This document shows positions 44,101 to 51,798 of a stretch of 64,000 nucleotides of DNA, piece by piece. Each line of letters starts with the position of its first letter. The first letter of the stretch is position 1. The notes beneath the pieces are model-generated. The model did no database searches and had not been told where the DNA came from. It saw only the letters and a program-made list of their open reading frames with translations. A program made the translations under genes and the position numbers. Location: assembly GCF_023169965.1 (NCBI RefSeq), contig NZ_AP025592.1, positions 2,604,001-2,668,000 on the forward strand, in the 5' to 3' direction. Source of the stretch: Anaeromyxobacter paludicola. GTDB taxonomy: Bacteria; Myxococcota; Myxococcia; Myxococcales; Anaeromyxobacteraceae.

Positions 44101-44136
44101 AAGTGGAACGACATCGTCATGAAGGTGCTCCCGTAG
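41119..44136 (+). CDS. OmcA/MtrC-family 12-haem outer-membrane lipoprotein cytochrome
   Basis: 1005 residues; lipobox VAVSGC (Cys19). After a Ser-rich linker comes the beta module FNINIYQAPVGGWITSADSRINCG ... FTATADTGFTFITWAGDCAGSAATCTLTGKADAAPIAIF and the haem pair CTNCH...LLGAGIAPACSPCH. Then follow a beta-rich domain (LNASIVSVSTNTTSQVATVTFTLTKNGQPYTGDV) and the OmcA/MtrC-like haem core with two more beta segments. The C-terminal stretch GCRLCHFVGTGGSHLEMQSRSIDSYVHSIHSFQ is characteristic of that family. I count 12 CXXCH. OmcA/MtrC proteins are terminal outer-surface reductases for metals and humics. Transcribed alone from sigma-54, with leader copy 2. Confidence 0.9.
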   Translation: MRRISLALALIGAVAVSGCGRSGSSASSGQKGANTDTFNINIYQAPVGGWITSADSRINCGASDLGTPVADADGVLHSTPTYITGHAVCPKQTTYPYGTSVTFTATADTGFTFITWAGDCAGSAATCTLTGKADAAPIAIFAKAGSAGHAAVFSSAEHGVAFGKFLQGDATAPKCTNCHGPTLLGAGIAPACSPCHQAANAANVTAGLESCAKCHAAAGTTGINNGADHQALYNKFAHPTNATLNASIVSVSTNTTSQVATVTFTLTKNGQPYTGDVTKLGQKTVYAARFDRATGKVVEYFSLSKLAPTATPGTFTAKNNATPAPATPPVTPVLATFAPEASDAFVYAYFAENPTLWPNLKNYKIYGNVTSAAMTFKATGQTDPWTYTSTANVAGCQKCHPTPYMKHGYRAAVVAGLPDFMACKACHADTRVGEDFIFQLTYDNFPWIAANGENYTPAIEAQYAYNASVMNDTHMAHSGEIKYPQEMSNCVVCHEGNLATITADQNFNGKVCKSCHPTTSPVDAAAPSFANVTDGAKLGQKLAYHNFNWQNGTVLEGTAPNQTELACTACHSDSAKDVNCDANYNCTVDQTSGAIDGKGPFMYGSYVPLFKDIHSGLNKAIYAADGSRYSASMQTTVGTTSFASNKLTLAFSVSNVPSNVTIKPTVTASLYGYDTKDFVVSGHSSQFSDKTPNLEFSEGACLRGTGGTTGVPCKPSNTARLNVTPLAAAGNSNWTVTIDLSTWATKLSDGSVKRIEVGFLPDATLVTGVAPNTVSTSIAISGLAVTYDLGAGAVVQDTVGKGANAIVDAAKCNNCHDALGTTFHSPSYGSAGVVGCRLCHFVGTGGSHLEMQSRSIDSYVHSIHSFQAFDIANVNFADPVAALEYEDHITATYPMFTTLNCESCHTAGSYGVPDQKKSMPGIQSASASITGKTRAINGVPSVVTGPASRACGGCHRAELIKEDAAGALNAFDDHAGASFGYRQVSDAAPKTITDKWNDIVMKVLP

Positions 44137-44189
44137 TGGTTTGAGCCGAGCGACGGCGGGCTCCGTCCTGCCTCGCTCGGAGCAGTGAC

Positions 44190-44232
44190 CGGGGGCCCCG
44201 CGAGCGATGCTGCTCGCGGGGCCCCCGCGTTT
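44190..44232 (+). terminator. intrinsic terminator after the OmcA/MtrC-like gene
   Basis: Perfect 16-bp stem (44190-44205 with 44212-44227, CGGGGGCCCC.../...GGGGCCCCCG), loop GATGCT, followed by CGTTT. The T-run is short, but the stem is very stable and lies 53 bp past the stop. Confidence 0.85.
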
Positions 44233-44252
44233 CGGCGGGTCTGGGCGGGCGT

Positions 44253-44870
44253 CCCGACCGAGAGAACCGATCCGCGGACCTCTCGGGCGTCCCGACCGAG
44301 AGAACCGATCCGCGGACCTCTCGGACGCCCCGACCGAGGGAACCGGCGCCCCGACCGAGAGAACCGATCCGCGGACCTCTCGACCGGACTTCGGACTCCT
44401 CCCCTCGCGCCTGGCGCGAGCTGACCGCCGCAGGAGGCAAGGCCGGCGCCTCGAGTCTCGGCGTTGGGGCGCCCCGACCGAGAGAACCGATCCGCGGACC
44501 TCTCGACCGGACTTGGCGGCCCCGACCGAGAGAACCGATCCGCGGCGCCCCGACCGAGAGAACCGATCCGCGGACCTCTCGACCGGACTTCGGACTCCTC
44601 CCCTCGCGGCTGGCGCGGGGCGCCCCGACCGAGAGAACCGATCCGCGGACCTCTCGACCGGACTTCGGACTCCTCCCCTCGCGCCTGGCGCGAGCTGACC
44701 GCCGCGGGAGGCAAGGCCGGCGCCTCGAGTCTGGCGCGCCCCGACCGAGAGAACCGATCCGCGGACCTCTCGACCGGACTTCGGACTCCTCCCCTTGCGC
44801 CTGGCGCGAGCTGACCGCCGCAGGAGGCAAGGCCGGCGCCTCGAGTCTCGGCGTTCGCCTCCCCAGGATG
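44253..44870. repeat. mosaic cluster of REP-like repeats
   Basis: Eight near-identical copies of CCGACCGAGAGAACCGATCC followed by GCGG begin at about 44255, 44293, 44352, 44475, 44523, 44551, 44626 and 44742, plus a shortened copy near 44331. Most continue with ACCTCTCGACCGGACTTCGG, and several carry a second module, 44400-44470-like, with GACCGCCGCAGGAGGCAAGG and GGCGCCTCGAGTCT. CGAGAG...CTCTCG forms an imperfect hairpin in each unit. Spacing is irregular (28 to 130 bp), unlike CRISPR. A diverged copy lies at 47026 beside a RAYT transposase gene. No gene is seen in 44233-45072. Confidence 0.85.
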
Positions 44871-45072
44871 GGGCACCATCCGCACCCGTGCGCGCTATCG
44901 CCCAGGGGTTGCGTGGACCTCGCCAGAATTGCTGGTGAATCCAGGTAACGGGAGTGGTCCGCCGCGTGCAAGGCCTCGCCATTCACCGGCGACCTCCCGA
45001 GGGCTCCTCGCTGCTCTCTCCGGACGTCCCGACGAAGGCACTCGCGATCCGTGTCTGGCTGGAGGCGTCTCG

Positions 45073-47013
45073 GTGAAGCTCGAGTCCGATGGCAGTGCTC
45101 TCGTCGAGAGCGAGAGGCGGCTCCGCACCGTCGTGAGCGCGGTCACCGCGGGCATCGTCTTCAAGGACCGGACCGGCGCGATCCTGGAGTGCAACCCCGC
45201 CGCGGAGAGCATCCTGGGGATCACCCGCGACCCGGGGACGGGCCAGCTGGCGGCCGACCCCAGGATCGGCGCCATCCGTGAGGATGGGACCCCGTACCGC
45301 GTCGAAGACTGGCCGGTGTTCGAGGCCATCCGGACCGGGCGTCCCGCTCGCGACGCCGTCATGGGCTTCACGCAGCCTGGGGCAGCCGTCCGGTGGGTTC
45401 GCGTCAACGCCGTTCCCCTGGCCGAGCCCGGGGCGGCGCCGTACGCGGCCGTCGTCTTGCTCGACGACATCAGCGCGGAGCGAGAGGCCGGCCTGGAGCT
45501 GCGCCGGCGCGAGAGGCGGCTCAACGTGGCCCTGGAATGCGCCGGTCACTACTACTGGGAGGAAGACATCGCCTCGGGGCGCTTCGTCGCGGGGCAGCCG
45601 TGGACGCTCCTCGGCTATGCGCCAGGCGAGATCGAGCCGACCAGCCGCGCGTGGCTGGCCCTCGGCTACCCCGGCGACGAGGAGCGACGCAAGGCCCTCA
45701 AGCTGGCCCACCTGGAGGGCCGGAGTCCCTCGTACCGCGCGGAGTATCGTGCTCGGGCCAGGGACGGCTCCTGGCGCTGGTTGCTGACGTGTGGGCGCGC
45801 CCTCAGGGACGAGCCGGGTGGCGCGGTGATGCTCGCAGGCACCATCACCGACATCACGGAGTCGAAGCAGCTCGAGAGCCAGCTGCGGCACGCCGATCGA
45901 CTCGCGAGCGTGGGAACGCTCGCGGCGGGCGTCGCCCACGAGGTCAACAACCCCCTCACCTACGTGATGGCCAACCTCGACTTCGTCGATGACGCCCTCG
46001 CGCGAGCGGAGGCCGGCGAGGGCCCGGCGGTCCCGGCGAGCGAGCTGCGCGTGGTCATCGGGGAAGCCGCGGCGGGCGCCGAGCGGGTCAAGCAGATCGT
46101 CAAGGGCCTTCGGCACTTCGTGAGAGCCCCCCGCTCTCCCGAGCGGCACCTCGTCGATCCGCGGCTCGAGGTCGACGCCGCGATCGCGCTGGCGCGCCAC
46201 GAGGTGACCGCGCGCGCCGAGCTCCGGGTGGACGTCCCCGAGGAGCTCCCGAGGATCGTGGCCGGGGAGCACGAGATCTCGCAGGTGCTCGTCAACTTGC
46301 TGATGAACGCGGGGCAAGCCATCCCCGAGGGTCACGCCGGCTCGAGCACGGTGTCGTTGAGCGCCACGGTCGCCGGCGAGCGGGTCTGCTTCACGGTGAG
46401 GGATACCGGGACCGGCATCCCGGACGCCGACCTCTCCCGGATCTTCGACCCGTTCTTCACGACCAAGCCGGTCGGTTCGGGGACCGGCCTCGGGCTCTCG
46501 GTCTGCCACGGGATCGTGACCTCCCTGGGCGGCACGATCGAGGTCACCACGGAGCTCGGTCACGGCAGCACGTTTCGCGTGTGCCTGCCGGTCGCGCCCG
46601 CCCAGGGTCAGGAGCTGGCCGCCCCCGTCGAGGCGCCGACCTCCGCCCGGGGACGGGTCCTGATCATCGACGACGAGCCCCTGGTGGCGCGCGGCATGGC
46701 CCGCCTCCTCGCCAAGGACCACGAGGTCGCCGTCGCGGGCTCCGCGGCCGACGCGCTGAAGCGGATCCACTCCGGCGAATCGTGGGACGTGATCCTGTGT
46801 GACCTGATGATGCCGCAGATGGATGGGGTGGACTTCGAGGCGGCGCTCGCCACCTCGTGCCCGGCCCTCGTCCCCAGGATCGTCTTCATCACGGGCGGCG
46901 CGTTCACGGAGCGGGCCCAGGCGTTCCTGGCGGGCGACCGGAGGCGGATGTACAAGCCGGTGGTGCCGTCGGAGCTGCGGGCGCTCATCGCCTCCATGCT
47001 CATGGGCCGCTAG
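45073..47013 (+). CDS. PAS-PAS hybrid sensor histidine kinase with C-terminal receiver domain
   Basis: 646 residues from GTG 45073, which has GGAGG 7 nt upstream. Two PAS domains (about 15-125 and 140-260) precede the HisKA domain with phospho-acceptor His289 in GVAHEVNNPLTYV. The ATPase domain shows VLVNLLMNAGQAI, DTGTGIP and GTGLGLSVCHGIV, and the C-terminal receiver has Asp577 in LCDLMMPQMDG. There is no membrane segment, so it senses a cytoplasmic signal. No response regulator gene is adjacent. It lies between the repeat cluster and the RAYT gene. A link to the nearby sigma-54 cytochrome promoters is possible but unproven. Confidence 0.92.
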   Translation: MKLESDGSALVESERRLRTVVSAVTAGIVFKDRTGAILECNPAAESILGITRDPGTGQLAADPRIGAIREDGTPYRVEDWPVFEAIRTGRPARDAVMGFTQPGAAVRWVRVNAVPLAEPGAAPYAAVVLLDDISAEREAGLELRRRERRLNVALECAGHYYWEEDIASGRFVAGQPWTLLGYAPGEIEPTSRAWLALGYPGDEERRKALKLAHLEGRSPSYRAEYRARARDGSWRWLLTCGRALRDEPGGAVMLAGTITDITESKQLESQLRHADRLASVGTLAAGVAHEVNNPLTYVMANLDFVDDALARAEAGEGPAVPASELRVVIGEAAAGAERVKQIVKGLRHFVRAPRSPERHLVDPRLEVDAAIALARHEVTARAELRVDVPEELPRIVAGEHEISQVLVNLLMNAGQAIPEGHAGSSTVSLSATVAGERVCFTVRDTGTGIPDADLSRIFDPFFTTKPVGSGTGLGLSVCHGIVTSLGGTIEVTTELGHGSTFRVCLPVAPAQGQELAAPVEAPTSARGRVLIIDDEPLVARGMARLLAKDHEVAVAGSAADALKRIHSGESWDVILCDLMMPQMDGVDFEAALATSCPALVPRIVFITGGAFTERAQAFLAGDRRRMYKPVVPSELRALIASMLMGR

Positions 47014-47025
47014 AACGCCGGCGGC

Positions 47026-47092
47026 CCCGACCGAGAGAACCGATTGGCGGACCTCCCGACCGGATTGCGGACCCCTTCCGCCGCGCTACCAC
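47026..47092. repeat. diverged single copy of the REP-like repeat next to the RAYT gene
   Basis: CGACCGAGAGAACCGATTGG and then CGGACCTCCCGACCGGATTG follow the same order as the units at 44253-44870, with a few substitutions. It is 50 bp upstream of the RAYT start. RAYT transposases act on the REP sequences beside their own genes, so this copy is a candidate substrate. Confidence 0.75.
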
Positions 47093-47141
47093 GCTCTGCA
47101 CTGCGGTCCGCCGCGGCACGACTCCTGCCCTGCCGGCGCGC

Positions 47142-48035
47142 ATGACCGCGCCACGCCAGGTGCTCCCCGGCACCACCTACCTCGTCACCCGCCGCTGTTC
47201 CGAGCGCCGCTTCTTCCTGCGCCCTTCCCCGCTCACCAACGCCATCTTCCTCTACGTCCTCGCCGTCGCGGCCAGGCTGTACGGCGTCCGGCTCCACGCC
47301 TTCTGCGTCCTCTCGAACCACTACCACCTCGTCCTCACCGACCCCCACGCCCGCCTCCCCGCCTTCATGCAGTACCTGGACGGCCTGGTGGCCCGCGCGG
47401 TCAACGCCGCGCTCGGCCGCTGGGAGGGCTTCTGGTCAGCGGAAGCGTCCTACAACGCGGTCTCCCAGGCCGACTCCGACGACGTCGTCCGGAAGATCGC
47501 CTACGTCCTCGCCAACCCCGTCTCCGCCGGCCTGGTGCGCAGCGGCCGCGACTGGCCCGGCCTCTGGTCGTCCCCCGAGCAGCTCGGCACCGCTACCCTG
47601 ACGGCCGCCCGGCCAAAGGTGTTCTTTCACCCCTGCGGCGCCCTGCCGGAGTCGGTCTCCCTGCAGCTCACGCTTCCGCCCGGCTTCTCCTGCCCCGAGG
47701 AGCTGCGGGCCCGGGTGGAGTCAGCGATGACCGAGCTCCCGGAGCGACGGCGCACCGAAGGAAAGGTGCGCGGGTTCCTGGGCCGGGCCGCAGTGCTCGC
47801 CCAGAGCCCCTTCGGCCGGCCCGGTACCGGCGAGCCGCGGCGGAAGCTCAGCCCCCGCTTCGCCGCCGCCGACCCGGTGAAACGGGTCGAGGCCATCAGC
47901 CGCTGGCGCACGTTCCTCGATGGCTATCGTCGGGCTCTGGCGTCCTGGCGGTCCGGCGTGCGCAATGTGCTCTTCCCTCCCGGCACCTACCAGCTCCGCC
48001 TCGAGCACCGCGCACCCTGCGCGGCGCCGGGGTGA
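47142..48035 (+). CDS. REP-associated tyrosine transposase (RAYT, Y1 HUH family)
   Basis: 297 residues. The N-terminus PGTTYLVTRRCSERRFFLRPS and the HUH motif in CVLSNHYHLVLT (His60, His62) mark the TnpA_REP/Y1 transposase group. The helix with the catalytic Tyr is probably DVVRKIAYVLANPV. The C-terminal 150 residues are a basic extension seen in this proteobacterial subgroup. RAYTs are single-copy domesticated relatives of IS200/IS605 transposases that mobilise REP palindromes by single-strand cleavage. A repeat copy directly upstream and a cluster 2.3 kb away fit this. Confidence 0.88.
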   Translation: MTAPRQVLPGTTYLVTRRCSERRFFLRPSPLTNAIFLYVLAVAARLYGVRLHAFCVLSNHYHLVLTDPHARLPAFMQYLDGLVARAVNAALGRWEGFWSAEASYNAVSQADSDDVVRKIAYVLANPVSAGLVRSGRDWPGLWSSPEQLGTATLTAARPKVFFHPCGALPESVSLQLTLPPGFSCPEELRARVESAMTELPERRRTEGKVRGFLGRAAVLAQSPFGRPGTGEPRRKLSPRFAAADPVKRVEAISRWRTFLDGYRRALASWRSGVRNVLFPPGTYQLRLEHRAPCAAPG

Positions 48036-48096
48036 CGGACGCGGGGGCATTTGGTTGCGGACCGGCAGCCAACAGTAATACAATAATGGAGGTCAG

Positions 48097-48369
48097 GTGA
48101 ACTTCGCTTGGGACGCTCGCAAGGCCGTCTCGAACCGGAGGAAGCACGGCGTTTCCTTCGAGGAGGCAGCGACCGTGTTCGCTGACGTGCTTGCGCTCCA
48201 TATCGAAGACCTCGTCGATCCCCAACGGACGCTCCTGCTTGGGTTGTCCACCCGAGGTCGGCTACTCCTCGTCGTTCACGCGGCATTGGACGAGTCGACA
48301 GTGCGGATCATCAGTGCCCGGCGCGCCACCTCGCACGAGCGGAGGCGATATGAAGAAGAAGGTCCGTAA
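48097..48369 (+). CDS. brnT: BrnT-family ribonuclease toxin
   Basis: 90 residues from GTG 48097 with GGAGG upstream. The pattern FAWDARKAVSNRRKHGVSFEEAATVFAD, then DPQRTLLLGLSTRGRLLLVVHAAL, then VRIISARRATSHERRRYEE is typical of BrnT (DUF497), a RelE-like RNase toxin. An A/T-rich stretch at 48071-48086 immediately upstream is a likely promoter/operator. It overlaps the antitoxin gene by 20 bp. Confidence 0.92.
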   Translation: MNFAWDARKAVSNRRKHGVSFEEAATVFADVLALHIEDLVDPQRTLLLGLSTRGRLLLVVHAALDESTVRIISARRATSHERRRYEEEGP

Positions 48370-48658
48370 GCCCAAGGAGCCCTCGGCGGCCTCGCTCCGG
48401 GACATTCCACCCGTCGACTTCGATCACGCACGGGTTCGTCGAAACCCGTACGCCGCCCGCGTTGCCTCAGAAGGCGTTGTCCACCTCGGACGAGGGAGGC
48501 CGAAGAAGGGCACGGAGACCGGCCCCACCGTCCCGCGCTCCGTACGATTCCCCGCGAAGCTCTGGACGTTGCTCGAAGAGAAGGCGAAGGCCGAGGGGCT
48601 CACCCTGCACTCGGCGCTGCGCAACGCCATCCTCCAATGGGCCAAGCGCACACCGTGA
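48350..48658 (+). CDS. brnA: BrnA-family antitoxin
   Basis: 102 residues. After a basic N-terminus and a linker (DIPPVDFDHARVRRNPYAARVASEG) comes a ribbon-helix-helix-type C-terminus: PTVPRSVRFPAKLWTLLEEKAKAEGLTLHSALRNAILQW. The ATG lies inside the toxin gene with GGAGG just before it. BrnA neutralises BrnT and represses the shared promoter. The pair is a stability element typical of accessory regions. Confidence 0.85.
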   Translation: MKKKVRKPKEPSAASLRDIPPVDFDHARVRRNPYAARVASEGVVHLGRGRPKKGTETGPTVPRSVRFPAKLWTLLEEKAKAEGLTLHSALRNAILQWAKRTP

Positions 48659-48728
48659 AGCGCTCGGGTTCGGGCAGCTCGGATAGCCGAGCCGCCAACA
48701 GCGGCGGCCGCTTGGTGGCGGAGCTCCG

Positions 48729-50111
48729 CTAGAACGCCAGCCCCGCCGTGGCCCCCACCGAGAGGGAGTACTTCCCCACCTCCTGCCCGAGCGCGTCCTT
48801 CGCGCCGGCGAGGTCGGTGAAGCCCGTTCCGAGCAGGCCGAGCCGGAGCCGCCAGACGAACCACTCGATCCCGGCTCGCAGGCCCAGCGCCGGCGAGAAG
48901 CGGGCCGGCTTGCTCAGCACGTCGAAGCCGCCCACGGCGAGCCAGTAGAGCTGGGTGCGCGGCGCCACCGACATCGAGGTGCCGAACCCGCCGAGCGCGA
49001 CGGTACGGCCGTCGGTGAACTCGATGCTCTCCGAGATGAGCATCCAGTCCTTGCGCAGGCTGAAGGTGAACATCGGCCCGAAGGCGGTCTCCCTCCCCTG
49101 GGAGAAGAGCATCGACGAACCGAGAGAAGCCGCCCGAGTGAAGCCCCCGTTCACCTCCTGGGGCGGCGGCTCGGGGCTCGCGGCCGGCTCGGGCTCGGGA
49201 GGCGGCGGCGGCTGCGGCAGGCCGGTAGCGCTGGACGGCGCCTCCTCCGGGGGCCGGGGCAGGCGCTTCGCGTACTCGTAAGTCGCGGGTCCCTTCTCGG
49301 GCTGAGCCACCGATGCGGCAGGACCTGACGGCGCCGGGATCGGCGGCACCGCGGGGCTGGGGCTCGAGGTAACGGGCGCCGGGTGCGGTACGGGCGGTGC
49401 GGCAGCCACCGCGGGCTCCGGCCGGGCGGGCTCCGGGGTAACTGGAGCTGGCGCGGGCACAGGGACGATCGGCACGACCACGGCCGGCGCGCTCGGAACG
49501 ATGACGGGGGCGGCGGGAGCTGCGGGCTTGGGTGTCAGGGCGACCTGGGGCTTCGGGGCGGGCTTCTTCTCGGCCTTCCGAGAGTACTTTGCGGCAGCAG
49601 GTGCCGGCTTTGCCGCCAGGGCGACCCGGGACTTCTGGCTGGCCTTCCCGGCCTTCTTCTTGTCGGTCTTCTTTTCGGCTTTCCGAGAGTACTTGGAGGA
49701 CGCGACAGCCGGTGCCGCCTTGGCCCCCGCGGCCACCCGGGGCTTCTGGCCGGCCTTCGCGGCCTTCTTCTCCACCTTGTGCCTGGCGCCGGAAGCCTGC
49801 TTCGTGAACGCCTTCTTGCTCCCCTTCGCGACCGCGACCGGCTTCTTCGGCAACACCTTCGCCGCCGCCTTCGCCTTCGGCAGTTCCTTCACAGGAGCCG
49901 CGGGCTGCGCGGAAGCCGGCGCCGCGGGCACCACGGGAGCCGGCGCCGCCGACGCCGCACCCTGCCCCGCCGCCGGCGCCTGCTCGACCTTCTCGACCTT
50001 CTGCCGGTGCCACCACGAGATCTCGAGGTGCGTCGCCCACCAGGTCAGCGGCAGGGCCACCAGGATGGCCCAGACCAGCACCCGTTTTGCGACCTGGCGT
50101 TTGTCGGCCAA
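48729..50111 (-). CDS. inner-membrane-anchored, periplasm-spanning protein with barrel-like C-terminus
   Basis: 460 residues. One transmembrane segment near the N-terminus (VLVWAILVALPLTWWATHL) is followed by about 280 residues of Ala/Pro/Lys-rich low-complexity sequence with repeated SSKYSRKAEKK and KKAGKASQKSRVALAAKP. It is basic at first, then Pro-rich (PPPPPEPEPAASPEPPP). The last 130 residues are beta-rich with Gly/aromatic alternation (FGPMFTFSLRKDWMLISESIEF, RLRLGLLGTGF) and end SVGATAGLAF, an outer-membrane-barrel-like terminal Phe. It could bridge the two membranes as a TonB-like or envelope-tethering protein. No family recognised. Confidence 0.7.
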   Translation of the reverse strand: MADKRQVAKRVLVWAILVALPLTWWATHLEISWWHRQKVEKVEQAPAAGQGAASAAPAPVVPAAPASAQPAAPVKELPKAKAAAKVLPKKPVAVAKGSKKAFTKQASGARHKVEKKAAKAGQKPRVAAGAKAAPAVASSKYSRKAEKKTDKKKAGKASQKSRVALAAKPAPAAAKYSRKAEKKPAPKPQVALTPKPAAPAAPVIVPSAPAVVVPIVPVPAPAPVTPEPARPEPAVAAAPPVPHPAPVTSSPSPAVPPIPAPSGPAASVAQPEKGPATYEYAKRLPRPPEEAPSSATGLPQPPPPPEPEPAASPEPPPQEVNGGFTRAASLGSSMLFSQGRETAFGPMFTFSLRKDWMLISESIEFTDGRTVALGGFGTSMSVAPRTQLYWLAVGGFDVLSKPARFSPALGLRAGIEWFVWRLRLGLLGTGFTDLAGAKDALGQEVGKYSLSVGATAGLAF

Positions 50112-50220
50112 GGAGAGGCCCCCCGTTCAGAGCGCAATAGCTCCGAATTGGGCCCTCCACAAGTTCCCCGCCCGCCGGACCGGACCGCCCTGGCCCGTCA
50201 AACTGCGCAAAGCCAGGCGA

Positions 50221-51204
50221 TCAGGACCGCCGCCGCCGCAGCCGCGCCAGGAGCGCCGCCGCGATCGCCAGGAGCCCTCCCCCGCCGCCCGTCGCGCAGC
50301 CGCCGCTCGACTTTCCCGCGACCGGCGCGCAGGTGAGCGTGGCGGCGCCCCTGGGATAGATGGTGCACACGCCCTCCACGTCGTCCGCGTCGAGCGCCCG
50401 CCGCGTCTGCCCGGTCGGGATGGTGGGCTGCATCACCGACCCGGCGGTGCAGGAGTCGTACGGCGCGGCGTACTCGCAGGTGTGATCGAGCCCGAGCACG
50501 TGGCCGGCCTCGTGCAGCGCGATGCTCGCCACGTCCACGTAGGCGCACGCGGTCGGCAGCGGCGAGGAGGCGTAGGGGGCGCTGCCGCACGACGGCGACT
50601 CCGCGCAGGTGAAGTACGAGCCGTTGGGCGGGTTGTGGCCGTTCCAGCCGTGCAGCTCGATGTCGGCGTCGCTGATCTGGCCGGTCTTGCCGTTGAAGCT
50701 GACGGTGGTGAGCCCGATGGTCCCCGTGACGTCGTGCTCCCAGCAATTGTACTTGGCCGCGCAGGCGCCCACGGTGTTGCGGCACGCGTCGTTCTGCGGC
50801 ACCACCGAGGTGTCCTGGCACTGCCCGCTGCGGAAGACGATGAGGTTCACCCCGTCGTTGCCGACGGCGACCTTGTCCGTGGTGCCGGCGCTCTGGAACG
50901 CGAAGTCGGTGCAGGCCTGCGACTCGCCGGCCCGCGTGGCGCCGCTCCAGGTCGGCAGCGTGGCCGCGACCAGCGACGCCGCGGCGCTGGCGTCCTGGCA
51001 GGGCGCGCAGTCGGGGCAGGCCGCCCGGTTCGGCGGGTTGGCGGCGCTGGTCGCGTTCACGGCGAAGGAGACGGTCCGCTGTCCCCACCAGAGGCAGGTG
51101 CCCGCGCCCGGGTTGCCCACGTCGGTGGTGGACCGCACGTAGGCGTGGGCCTGGGTCGAGGCGGCGAGCAGCGCGGCGACGGCGGCGAGGCGCAACGGGT
51201 TCAT
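50221..51204 (-). CDS. secreted matrixin-like zinc metalloprotease with MYXO-CTERM-like tail
   Basis: 327 residues with signal peptide (LLAASTQAHA). The zinc site is IALHEAGHVLGLDHTCE (HExxHxxGxxH) with a later Met-turn SVMQPT, as in matrixins. About 14 Cys occur in the mature part. The C-terminus has Cys followed by GGGGG, a hydrophobic stretch LLAIAAALLA and RLRRRRS, resembling the MYXO-CTERM surface-sorting tail of myxobacteria. It overlaps the upstream gene by 4 bp (ATGA). The protease is probably exposed at the surface. Confidence 0.88.
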   Translation of the reverse strand: MNPLRLAAVAALLAASTQAHAYVRSTTDVGNPGAGTCLWWGQRTVSFAVNATSAANPPNRAACPDCAPCQDASAAASLVAATLPTWSGATRAGESQACTDFAFQSAGTTDKVAVGNDGVNLIVFRSGQCQDTSVVPQNDACRNTVGACAAKYNCWEHDVTGTIGLTTVSFNGKTGQISDADIELHGWNGHNPPNGSYFTCAESPSCGSAPYASSPLPTACAYVDVASIALHEAGHVLGLDHTCEYAAPYDSCTAGSVMQPTIPTGQTRRALDADDVEGVCTIYPRGAATLTCAPVAGKSSGGCATGGGGGLLAIAAALLARLRRRRS

Positions 51205-51710
51205 GGCACGCTCCTGACGCGGCGCTCGAGCTCCGCGGTGGACATCGCCTCGGCGCGCCGCTCTCCGGCGGCGATCCGCTGCGTGATGAAGTTCGTGTGG
51301 GAGAGGTCGGGGGACGCGGTCTGGCCCTTCACCGCGAACTTGCCCTGGGCGAGGCCGTTGACGCGGTACGCCCCGGCCTCGGCGCGGTCGAGGAACAGGA
51401 CCACGTCCTCGCCCTTCGCGAGCTCGGGCGCGCCGTCCACGCGCTGCGTGAGGTCGCCGACCGTGCCGCCGGGGACGATGACCTGCAGGCTGCCGGCAGG
51501 CTTGCCCCGCCAGCGGGCGGTCACCGCCAGATCGACGATGGTGTAGACGCGGCGGCGGTCCGGCGAGAGCGTCGCGCCGAGCCGGGTCACCCGGCCGCGG
51601 ACCACGGCGTCCGAGGCGCGGGCGAGCCCCTCCACCGAGACCGCGACCGCCTCGGTGGCCAGGGCGGGCGCGGCCATCAGCAGGACGGCGGCGAGCGCGA
51701 GCGGCCTCAT
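51201..51710 (-). CDS. small secreted protein upstream of the metalloprotease
   Basis: 169 residues; signal peptide LALAAVLLMAAPALA. The mature region VEGLARASDAVVRGRVTRLGATLSPDRRRVYTIVDLAVTARWRGKPAGSLQVIVPGGTVGDLTQRVDG... EDVVLFLD resembles a small beta-barrel domain often encoded next to myxobacterial matrixin-like proteases. The ATGA overlap indicates co-translation with the protease. A role as inhibitor, chaperone or accessory domain is possible but not shown. Confidence 0.75.
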   Translation of the reverse strand: MRPLALAAVLLMAAPALATEAVAVSVEGLARASDAVVRGRVTRLGATLSPDRRRVYTIVDLAVTARWRGKPAGSLQVIVPGGTVGDLTQRVDGAPELAKGEDVVLFLDRAEAGAYRVNGLAQGKFAVKGQTASPDLSHTNFITQRIAAGERRAEAMSTAELERRVRSVP

Positions 51711-51798
51711 CGGCCGATGATACCCCTTTGGCGGGCGAGCGCCCAGGCGGTCGCCTTCTCGCGCGAGGCCCGGCGTCGCATGCCTCGAGGCGATTGGC

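Noticed and set aside
44253-44870. CRISPR array
   Set aside because: Spacing between the repeats is irregular (28-130 bp), the intervening DNA is itself repetitive, and no cas genes are near. A RAYT gene and a stray copy explain it better as REP elements.
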